DNA of 14,212 nt from Chloracidobacterium sp. UBA6041 (GTDB taxonomy: Bacteria > Acidobacteriota > Blastocatellia > Pyrinomonadales > Pyrinomonadaceae). The stretch spans positions 1-14,212 of the forward strand of contig DIYZ01000275.1 in assembly GCA_002427845.1 (NCBI GenBank). The letters run 5' to 3'. The notes under the pieces were generated by a model, which was not told the DNA's origin, did not search any database, and saw nothing but the letters and a program-made list of their open reading frames with translations. Both the position numbers and the translations under genes were made by a program. Shown here piece by piece: positions 6,396 to 14,212 of the stretch (position 1 is the stretch's first letter; every line of letters starts with the position of its first letter).

Positions 6396-9300
6396 ATGAG
6401 CGAGTTTCTAGGAACACTATCGGCCAAGTTTGGCAAGGCGTCGGATGTAGGCGACGAGCAGCCTGTCAGGGCCGAGATTTTCAGCGTCGAGCGTTTGGAG
6501 CAGTACGCACAAGCTCTCGCCGCAAAGCACAAGACGGTCACCAAGAAAGGGCGCGCGCAACTGCTGCCTCGCCTCGAGGACAACGGACGCAAACTCTTTG
6601 CTGCTTACCGGGGCCTGGTTGAAGCAATTCGAAACGGCCGCGCGATCTCACCCGCGGCCGAATGGCTGGTCGATAATTTTCATGTAGTTGAGGAGCAACT
6701 GCGCGAAATTCGCGAAGACCTGCCAAAGAGTTACTACCATGAGTTGCCGAAACTTGCTGAAGGCAAACTCAGAGACTACCCGCGAATCTACGCAGTCGCG
6801 CTGGCGCTCATTGCGCATACCGATTGCCGTCTCGATACCAACACATTGCGCCGCTTCATAGCCGCCTATCAAACTGTTGCTCCGCTGTCGATTGGTGAGT
6901 TGTGGGCCGTCGCCATCACTCTGCGCTTAGCGCTGGTAGAAAATCTACGCCGCCTGGCAACGATCATCGTGGGTGCGCGTGAAGAACGCGAGCAAGCCGA
7001 CAAATTCGCCGACAGACTATTGGAGCTTGCGTCGCGGCAAGCTAGCGCCCTTATTCCGCTGGTGTCGGAACGATTGGGAAAGCGCGACCGGCTACCGCAA
7101 ACGTTTGTGGTCCAATTGACACAACGCCTGCGTGAGCAGGATCCCGCCGTGATGCCCGTAACCGATTGGCTGGAAAAACAATTAGCCCGACAGGGCACGA
7201 GCATTGAACAAGTAATTCATGCTGAGCACCAACGGCAGGCCGCAACTCAAGTCACTGTCGGCAATATCATCACCAGCATGCGTCTACTTTCGACGCTTGA
7301 CTGGCGAGATTTTTTCGAGAGCGTCAGCTTGATCGAGCCTTTGCTGGGCAAGGATCCCGCAGGCGCTTATTCGAAGATGGAGTTTGCGACGCGCGATCGC
7401 TACCGCCACGTCATTGAACGAATCAGCAAGCGCACGCGCACGAACGAACTCGAGATCGCGCGCGCCACCGTCGAGCTCGCGGAAGAGGCCCTCAGGAAAA
7501 GTGGGAACAGCGAAAATCCCGGGCCCGAAGTCCATGTCGGTTATTACCTCGTGGACGATGGCCTGGGCCACTTGGAAGTTAACTTTGCTTACCAACCCCC
7601 GCCAATAGAAAGGCTGCGTCGGATTATTCTGCACCATGCTACCGCCGATTATCTGGGCGTGTTCGCGTTACTGACATTGCTGATCATTTCCGTGCTGGTC
7701 AGCGCGATGCACGCCGCGGGCGGAAGCTGGCTACTTCTCTTGCTGACATTTCTGCTGGCATTGATTCCCGCCAGCGATCTGGCCGCGAGCGTGTTGAACT
7801 GGGACGTCACGCATCTGTTTCCACCGCGGCTGGTTCCGCGGATGGATACAGCGGCCGGCATTCCCGAAGAAGCCTGCACGATGGTTGTAGTGCCTACCAT
7901 TTTTTCGACCGCATCCCAGGTAAACGCGTTACTGGAAAGACTAGCGGTTCATTTTCTTGCCAACCAGGACAAGCATATTCATTTTGCGCTGCTGGGTGAT
8001 TTCGCGGACGCTGACTCGGAAGAAACGCCGGCGGATTTAGCGTTATTGGAAACGGCGCTAGCTGGTATTCAAGAACTGAATCTTCGCCACAGCAAGGGCG
8101 ACACGCTGGTCTTTCATTTGTTTCACCGGCGCCGCCAATGGAATGCCAGTGAAGACAGATGGATGGGTTGGGAACGAAAACGGGGAAAGCTGGAAGAATT
8201 TAATCGGCTTCTGCGCGGCGCGCTTGACACCAGCTTTATTGTGCGAACGGCCGACGACGATTTGCTCAAGCAAACACGTTACGTAATCACGCTTGATTCA
8301 GACACGCAGCTCCCGCGCGACGTGGGACGCAAGTTAGTCGGCGCTGCGATTCATCCGCTCAATCGGCCGCGTTTGGATCCAAACGTAAGCCGAGTAACGC
8401 GCGGTTACGGCATTGTGCAGCCCCGGGTCAGCATTTCACTAAGCAGCGCCTCCCGTTCAAAGTTTGCCCGCATCTTTTCCGGTAACACGGGCATTGATCC
8501 CTACACGACTGCGGTTTCCGACGTTTACCAGGATCTCTTTGGCGAAGGAAACTTCACGGGCAAAGGCCTCTATGACGTAGACGCGTTCCAGGCCGCGCTT
8601 GCCAACCGAGTGCCGGAAAACTCTCTCCTCAGTCACGATCTTTTTGAATCATTGTTTGCGCGGGCGGCGCTGGCAACTGACATCGAGCTGCTCGATGAAT
8701 ACCCGGCATCGTACGACGCGTATTCGAAGCGACAGCATCGTTGGACGCGTGGTGACTGGCAACTTCTGCGCTGGCTCTTTCCAGTCGTTCCCGATGCCCA
8801 GCGGCGCCAGACGCATAACCCGCTGCCGCTGATTTCCCGCTGGAAGATTCTCGATAACCTGCGTCGCAGTGTGGTGGCACCCGCGATGTTTCTCTGGCTG
8901 CTTGCGGCGTGGACTGTTTTCCCAGGTGCGCCTCTGCTCTGGAGTTTATTCGTCGTCATCACAATTGCTTTCCCCGTATATCTCCACGTCACGACCAGCC
9001 TTTTGATCCACCCGCGTGGAATTCCCTGGACCAGCCACTTCTGGAGTGTCTGGGGCGACGTGCGAACGAACACCGCTCAAGTCGCTCTCTCGATCATGTT
9101 TCTGCCGCATCAGGCTTACCTGATGACTGATGCGATCATTCGCACGATTTACCGAAAACTGATTTCGCGTAAGAAGTTGCTTGAATGGGTTACGGCAGCC
9201 GATGCCGAAAAGGCTTCACGACACGACCTCGGCACCTTCTTCTGGTTCATGTTGCCGGCGGAGTTGCTCGCCCTGGCAGCTTTGAGTCTGACGCTGATAT

Positions 9301-12300
9301 TCAATCCTGCTGCGCTTGCGGTGATAAGCGCTTTCGTTGCCGCCTGGAGTGTTTCGCCCGCCGTCGCGTATTGGGTCAGCAAATCGAAGCTTCCGGAACG
9401 AAAACTCCTCAACACCGAGGACTATCAGTTCGCGCGAATGATTGTTCGGCGCACCTGGCGCTTTTTTGAGGCTTTCGTTGGCCCGGAAGACAACTGGCTG
9501 CCGCCGGATAATTTTCAGGAAGACCCTGTCCCCGTCATCGCACATCGAACTTCGCCAACCAACATGGGGTTGTTGTTGCTCGCGACATCCTCGGCCCATG
9601 ACCTTGGCTACCTCGGCTTACTGGAATTTCTCGAGCGCACGGAATTGACGTTTGCCACTTTGGCGAAATTGGGAAAATTTCACGGGCACTTCTTCAACTG
9701 GTATGACACCAAAACGCTGCAGCCGCTGACGCCGCAATACATCTCGACAGTCGACAGCGGGAATCTGGCGGGCCATCTCATCGCTCTGAAACAAGCATGT
9801 ATTGAGTTGCCGGACGCGAAGCTGTTTGACGAACGAATCGCTGAAGGACTCGCCGACACAGTCAACGCGATATCTGTAGAGGCAGGACGGCTGGGCAGCT
9901 TCCGGCAACGCACCGACGTAGTCACCGTCAGTCAATTGCGAAATGAGATTGAAGCTTGCCAAAAGCTCATTTCGTTTGCCGGTCGTGACAACTTGCCTGC
10001 CTGGTTTCTCCTTTTTGAATCACTGGGCCGGCGGATCTCCGAAATCGAAGACATTGTTAACGCGCTTGCGCACGAACATGGAGAAGTAAACTTTAAGGAG
10101 CTGCGCTGGTGGGTTGGCGCGCTCGACCACCAGGTCAGTTCATGCCGTCGTGATGCAGAGGCGCTCGCGCCGTGGGGCCGTTTGCTGTCACAAAGTCAGA
10201 GCGGCATTCTCGAGAGCGAATTTAACCAGGAAGGGCAGTCCAGCCAGCTGGCAAATCTGCTTTACAGCGTCCCGGTATTGGCTGATGTGCCGCACATCTG
10301 CGATAGCGCGCTGGTCCAACTGGCGGCGCTGCAAACAGAGGCTGGTGCACACCTATCGGAGAGTCTCGCCGCGTTGACGAACGTGCTGGAACAGTCGGCG
10401 GGCGCCGCTGGAGATCTCTTGTCACGGCTTAGCGGTCTCGCCCAAACCTCGGAACAGATCATGGAAGAGATGGACTTCGACTTTCTCTTCGATCCGGAAC
10501 GGAAAGTATTTACCATTGGCTACAACGTCTCGGCTTTGAGCGCGGACAATTCCTACTACGATTTGCTGGCCTCGGAAGCGCGGCTCGCGAGCTTTGTGGC
10601 CATCGCGAAAAGTGATGTGCAACAGGAACACTGGTTTCGCCTGGGGCGGCAACTTACGTCCGTGGACGGCGGACGCGCGCTGATCTCGTGGACCGGCACC
10701 ATGTTTGAGTATTTGATGCCGCTCCTCGTTATGCGCAATTACGGCGGCACCCTTCTCGACGAAACCTATCGTGCAGTTGTCAGACGCCAAATCGAATATG
10801 GACAGGAACGAGGCGTGCCCTGGGGAGTTTCCGAAGCGGCTTACAACGTTCGCGACCTTCACTTGAATTACCAGTATGGACCATTTGGCGTGCCCGGTCT
10901 GGGTTTGAAGCGCGGACTGATCGAGGATTTGGTAGTCGCGCCTTACGCAACGATGCTGGCCGCGGAAATTAGTCCGCGGGCGGCCGTGGAAAACCTGCGT
11001 CGGCTCGAGAAAGAAGGTGCGCTGGGCGCTTATGGGTTCTACGAGTCGATCGACTACACGGCCGCGCGATTGCCGCAAGATCAGAAGTTCGTTTTGATTC
11101 GCACCTTCATGACTCACCATCAGGGCATGAGTCTGGTTTCGCTTAGCAACGCCTTACACGACGATCGTATGGAGAAACGTTTTCACGCGGACCCGATGGT
11201 GCAGGCTACCGAGTTGTTGCTGCAAGAACGCGTTCCGGTCAACGTGCCGGCGGTCCGTCCTCGCGCTGAAGAAGTGTTAACGGGGCGCGTGGCGCAAACG
11301 CTGCCGGGCGTGGTCACGCGCGTTTATGGCCGCGCCGATCTTGAAACTCCGCGCACGCAGTTGCTTTCCAACGGCACCTACAGCGTGATGGTTACGACGG
11401 CGGGCGCGGGCTATTCAAACTGCGGCGTCAATGCGGTAACGCGCTGGCGCGAAGACGTCACGCGTGATAATTGGGGCACCTTTATTTATTTACGAGACGT
11501 GCGCAGCGGAGCGGTCTGGTCGGCCAGCTATCAGCCCGTTAACAAACGGCCGCAGTCGTATGAAGTGGCATTTTCCGAGGACAAAGCGGATTTCTGGCGC
11601 AACGATGCCGGCATTGTGACGCACATGGAGGTTGTCGTATCGGCCGAGGATAACGCCGAGGTGCGGCGCATTTCGTTGACGAATAATTCCATGCGCACGC
11701 GCGAAATTGAGTTGACCAGTTACGCCGAAGTTGTGTTGGCCACCCCGCAAGCCGACGCCGCCCATCCGGCTTTTAGCAATCTCTTCATCGAGACGGAATT
11801 CTTCGCGGCGGAAAATGCGATCCTGGCCCATCGACGCCAGCGTTCGAGCGACGACGAATCAATTTGGGGCATTCACGTCGTCGTAGTTGAAGGGGATCTG
11901 GTAGGAGCTGTCCAATACGAAACTGATCGTGGACGATTTCTCGGCCGCGGGCACACGCCGGCCAATCCGGTTGCCGTCATGGAAGACCGGCCTTTGTCCA
12001 ACACGACCGGCGCCGTACTCGATCCGGTGTTTAGTTTGCGGCGTCGTGTTCGTATTCGACCTAACCAGACTGTGCGCTGCTCATTTAGCACGATCGTGGC
12101 GCGTTCGCGCGAAGAGGCGATGATGCTGGCCGACAAGTATCACGACCCGAATACGTTCGAACGTGAATTACGGCTCGCCTGGACCAAGGCGCAGGTGGAG
12201 ATGAGTCATCTGAACATTGACGCTGACGAGGCACACCTGTTTCAGCGTCTGGCTGCGCGTATTGTTTATTCCGATCCTTCGCTGCGTCCGCGCCCGCATG

Positions 12301-14212
12301 TGCTCACGCTCAACACGAAAGCGCAATCGAGCTTGTGGGCTTACGGCATCAGCGGCGACCTGCCAATTTTAGTGGTGCGGATTGATAAAGCCGGAGACCT
12401 GCCGATCGTTCGCAAGATTGTGCGTGGGCATGAATATCTTCACTACAAGGGACTGAAGATCGATCTGGTAATTCTCAACGACAATCCCACTACTTATTTG
12501 CAGTCGTTGCAAAGAGAGCTGGAGACAATGATTCGCACCAGCGGCCTGGGCGGTTTGCAAGACAAACCTGGCGGCGTCTTTTTGCGACGCACTGACCAGA
12601 TGCCGGAAGCAGATCGCATTTTGCTTCACTCCGTCGCCAGGGCTGTGATTGTCACCGAGCGCGGCTCGCTCGAAGATCAGCTCGAACGCCCACAGGTAGA
12701 AGAACCGTTGCCCGCTGCTTTCGTTCCGCGTCTGCCTTCGCAAACTTATCCCGAACCCACCGTGGCGCCGCCGGAATTAGCTTTCTTCAACGGGCTTGGC
12801 GGCTTTCATCAGGGCGGGCGCGAATATGTGACGCTGCTGGGCGCGGAACAATGGACGCCTGCGCCGTGGTCCAACATCATCGCCAATAAGAACGAGTTTG
12901 GTTTTCAGGTTACCGAAACAGGCGCCGGTTACACCTGGTCAGTCAATAGCCGTGAAAATCGCCTGACGCCATGGTCCAATGATGCAGTCAGCGATCCGCC
13001 CGGCGAAATTGTTTACCTGCGCGATGAAGACACTGGCACTGTCTGGTCGGCCACGCCGCTGCCGATTCGCGAACGGGAGCCTTACATAATTCGTCACGGT
13101 CAGGGCTACAGCGTTTTTGAACACACCAGCCACGGCATCTCCCAGGAATTGCTTTTGTTTGCTCCGCTGGCCGCGCCGGTGAAAATCTCGCTGCTGCGTT
13201 TGCGCAATCGCACCGATCGGAAGCGAAGACTAAGCGTGACGTTGTATAACGAGTTAGTTCTTGGAGTGCAGCGCACCACTTCCGCTCCTTACATCATTAC
13301 GGAGATTGATGCGCCGGCCGCTACCATCTTTGCACGCAATCCTTTCAATAATGAGTTCGCAGACCGCGTCGCTTTCTGTGGCACAAACGAAACGATTTTC
13401 AGCGCTACTTGTGATCGCAAGGAGTTTCTTGGTCGCAACGGCATGCCGGCGCGCCCGGCCGCTTTGCGACGTGTGAACCTGGCCGGCCGCGATGGCGCCG
13501 GACTCGATCCTTGCGCCGCACTGCAAGTAACCATCGAGCTGCCGCCGCATGAAGGACGCGAACTCATCTTTGTGTTGGGCGAAGCGGGGTCGAAAGAGGA
13601 AGCTCAATCCCTGGTCAAAACATTTACGAATCCGGGTAACGTTAACGATGCCTTTGAAAAAGTCTTGACGCATTGGGACGATCTGCTCGGCGCGGTAGAG
13701 GTCAGAACGCCTGACGCGGCGATGGATACGATGCTCAACCGCTGGCTGCTTTACCAGACCTTGTCTTGCCGCATTTGGGCGCGCTCGGCTTTCTATCAAT
13801 CGGGCGGTGCGTTTGGGTTTCGCGATCAGTTGCAGGACGTGATGGCCCTGGTCTATAGCAGTCCCGCGGTTGCTCGCGAACAAATTCTGCTTGCCGGCAG
13901 TCATCAGTTTAAGGAAGGCGACGTGCAACACTGGTGGCATCCGCCTTCGGGACGCGGCGTGCGCACGCGTTTTTCCGACGACCTGTTGTGGCTTCCCTTT
14001 GTAACGGCGTTCTACGCAAATGTGACCGGTGATTTTTCGGTGCTGGATGAGGTCGTCCCATTTCTCGAGCAGCCATTACTCAAGCCTGAAGAGCAGGAAG
14101 CCTACACGCAGCCGGCTATCTCCGCGGAATCAGCCTCTATTTTTGAACATTGTATTCGCGCCCTCGATCGCAGTTTGGCTGTGGGCGAACACGGGTTACC
14201 GCTGATGGGTTC
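6396..14212 (+). CDS. ndvB: Cyclic beta-1,2-glucan synthetase, 3' end missing
   Basis: This inner-membrane enzyme uses UDP-glucose to start, elongate, cyclise and trim beta-1,2-glucan. A single frame stays open for 2605 complete codons to the window edge; the family is usually about 2800-2900 residues. Two hydrophobic segments (419-441, 445-462) precede the GT84 glycosyltransferase domain, with DSD at 634-636, Asp748 in SHDLF and RQHRW at 779-783, matching the family pattern DxD, D/E, (Q/R)xxRW. Four more membrane segments follow (826-844, 846-868, 948-970, 972-994), giving the usual six. Residues 1359-1590 are a glycoamylase-like domain containing FMTHHQGMSL. Two GH94 N-terminal sandwich units follow (about 1644-1905 and 2130-2395). 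The GH94 catalytic domain starts near 2435 and has FRDQLQD with the expected general acid Asp2481. The ATG at 6396 lacks a strong Shine-Dalgarno. A nearby ATG at 6391 is in another frame. CTG at 6384, with AGGAAG upstream, is a remote alternative. The gene is also called cgs or chvB. Confidence 0.95.
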   Translation, partial: MSEFLGTLSAKFGKASDVGDEQPVRAEIFSVERLEQYAQALAAKHKTVTKKGRAQLLPRLEDNGRKLFAAYRGLVEAIRNGRAISPAAEWLVDNFHVVEEQLREIREDLPKSYYHELPKLAEGKLRDYPRIYAVALALIAHTDCRLDTNTLRRFIAAYQTVAPLSIGELWAVAITLRLALVENLRRLATIIVGAREEREQADKFADRLLELASRQASALIPLVSERLGKRDRLPQTFVVQLTQRLREQDPAVMPVTDWLEKQLARQGTSIEQVIHAEHQRQAATQVTVGNIITSMRLLSTLDWRDFFESVSLIEPLLGKDPAGAYSKMEFATRDRYRHVIERISKRTRTNELEIARATVELAEEALRKSGNSENPGPEVHVGYYLVDDGLGHLEVNFAYQPPPIERLRRIILHHATADYLGVFALLTLLIISVLVSAMHAAGGSWLLLLLTFLLALIPASDLAASVLNWDVTHLFPPRLVPRMDTAAGIPEEACTMVVVPTIFSTASQVNALLERLAVHFLANQDKHIHFALLGDFADADSEETPADLALLETALAGIQELNLRHSKGDTLVFHLFHRRRQWNASEDRWMGWERKRGKLEEFNRLLRGALDTSFIVRTADDDLLKQTRYVITLDSDTQLPRDVGRKLVGAAIHPLNRPRLDPNVSRVTRGYGIVQPRVSISLSSASRSKFARIFSGNTGIDPYTTAVSDVYQDLFGEGNFTGKGLYDVDAFQAALANRVPENSLLSHDLFESLFARAALATDIELLDEYPASYDAYSKRQHRWTRGDWQLLRWLFPVVPDAQRRQTHNPLPLISRWKILDNLRRSVVAPAMFLWLLAAWTVFPGAPLLWSLFVVITIAFPVYLHVTTSLLIHPRGIPWTSHFWSVWGDVRTNTAQVALSIMFLPHQAYLMTDAIIRTIYRKLISRKKLLEWVTAADAEKASRHDLGTFFWFMLPAELLALAALSLTLIFNPAALAVISAFVAAWSVSPAVAYWVSKSKLPERKLLNTEDYQFARMIVRRTWRFFEAFVGPEDNWLPPDNFQEDPVPVIAHRTSPTNMGLLLLATSSAHDLGYLGLLEFLERTELTFATLAKLGKFHGHFFNWYDTKTLQPLTPQYISTVDSGNLAGHLIALKQACIELPDAKLFDERIAEGLADTVNAISVEAGRLGSFRQRTDVVTVSQLRNEIEACQKLISFAGRDNLPAWFLLFESLGRRISEIEDIVNALAHEHGEVNFKELRWWVGALDHQVSSCRRDAEALAPWGRLLSQSQSGILESEFNQEGQSSQLANLLYSVPVLADVPHICDSALVQLAALQTEAGAHLSESLAALTNVLEQSAGAAGDLLSRLSGLAQTSEQIMEEMDFDFLFDPERKVFTIGYNVSALSADNSYYDLLASEARLASFVAIAKSDVQQEHWFRLGRQLTSVDGGRALISWTGTMFEYLMPLLVMRNYGGTLLDETYRAVVRRQIEYGQERGVPWGVSEAAYNVRDLHLNYQYGPFGVPGLGLKRGLIEDLVVAPYATMLAAEISPRAAVENLRRLEKEGALGAYGFYESIDYTAARLPQDQKFVLIRTFMTHHQGMSLVSLSNALHDDRMEKRFHADPMVQATELLLQERVPVNVPAVRPRAEEVLTGRVAQTLPGVVTRVYGRADLETPRTQLLSNGTYSVMVTTAGAGYSNCGVNAVTRWREDVTRDNWGTFIYLRDVRSGAVWSASYQPVNKRPQSYEVAFSEDKADFWRNDAGIVTHMEVVVSAEDNAEVRRISLTNNSMRTREIELTSYAEVVLATPQADAAHPAFSNLFIETEFFAAENAILAHRRQRSSDDESIWGIHVVVVEGDLVGAVQYETDRGRFLGRGHTPANPVAVMEDRPLSNTTGAVLDPVFSLRRRVRIRPNQTVRCSFSTIVARSREEAMMLADKYHDPNTFERELRLAWTKAQVEMSHLNIDADEAHLFQRLAARIVYSDPSLRPRPHVLTLNTKAQSSLWAYGISGDLPILVVRIDKAGDLPIVRKIVRGHEYLHYKGLKIDLVILNDNPTTYLQSLQRELETMIRTSGLGGLQDKPGGVFLRRTDQMPEADRILLHSVARAVIVTERGSLEDQLERPQVEEPLPAAFVPRLPSQTYPEPTVAPPELAFFNGLGGFHQGGREYVTLLGAEQWTPAPWSNIIANKNEFGFQVTETGAGYTWSVNSRENRLTPWSNDAVSDPPGEIVYLRDEDTGTVWSATPLPIREREPYIIRHGQGYSVFEHTSHGISQELLLFAPLAAPVKISLLRLRNRTDRKRRLSVTLYNELVLGVQRTTSAPYIITEIDAPAATIFARNPFNNEFADRVAFCGTNETIFSATCDRKEFLGRNGMPARPAALRRVNLAGRDGAGLDPCAALQVTIELPPHEGRELIFVLGEAGSKEEAQSLVKTFTNPGNVNDAFEKVLTHWDDLLGAVEVRTPDAAMDTMLNRWLLYQTLSCRIWARSAFYQSGGAFGFRDQLQDVMALVYSSPAVAREQILLAGSHQFKEGDVQHWWHPPSGRGVRTRFSDDLLWLPFVTAFYANVTGDFSVLDEVVPFLEQPLLKPEEQEAYTQPAISAESASIFEHCIRALDRSLAVGEHGLPLMG

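Noticed and set aside
10422..11120. 232-codon minus-strand open frame
   Set aside because: It lies wholly antisense to the glycoamylase-like domain of the glucan synthetase, which has clear family motifs; the antisense product resembles no protein family and is a codon-bias shadow.
13254..13940. 228-codon minus-strand open frame
   Set aside because: Antisense to the GH94 part of the glucan synthetase, with no ribosome binding site or recognisable domain.

Overview
The window looks like chromosomal DNA of a moderately GC-rich, Gram-negative-type bacterium. The predicted proteins are an exported protein, a diguanylate cyclase with a membrane sensor domain, and a very large cyclic beta-1,2-glucan synthetase. 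The gene mix, together with intergenic repeat-like DNA, suggests Acidobacteriota (possibly Blastocatellia). That assignment is an inference from general familiarity; nothing in the window, such as an rRNA gene, fixes the taxon. There are no RNA genes, CRISPR arrays or complete insertion sequences that I can see.

Layout. Everything left of about 6 kb lies on the minus strand. From left to right it is: the 5' part of an exported protein gene that runs off the left edge (1-228); a 480-base gap with a possible promoter, a perfect palindrome and a stem-loop; an apparent two-gene operon in which a zinc-metallopeptidase-like gene (1771-2790) is followed after 17 bases by an ATP-grasp ligase gene (712-1752); a 335-base gap with a folded, repeat-like element; endonuclease III nth (3126-3809); the C-terminal remnant of an MFS transporter whose stop overlaps the nth start (3806-4138); and a PAS-GGDEF diguanylate cyclase (4303-5994) with a good intrinsic terminator behind it. 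A divergent intergenic region of about 400 bases follows. On the plus strand, one open frame then runs from 6396 to the right edge. It encodes at least 2605 residues of a cyclic beta-1,2-glucan synthetase (NdvB/Cgs type), cut off in its C-terminal GH94 catalytic domain.

How the genes may work together. The glucan synthetase makes, cyclises and trims periplasmic beta-1,2-glucan. The cyclase transcribed divergently from it could link c-di-GMP signalling to this envelope polysaccharide, but the only evidence is position. The peptidase/ATP-grasp pair is the least understood unit: one enzyme predicted to form amide bonds beside one predicted to cut them. It is the best candidate here for an undescribed peptide-modifying or peptide-synthesising system. 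The MFS remnant beside nth is best read as gene decay that left a coupled start for nth.
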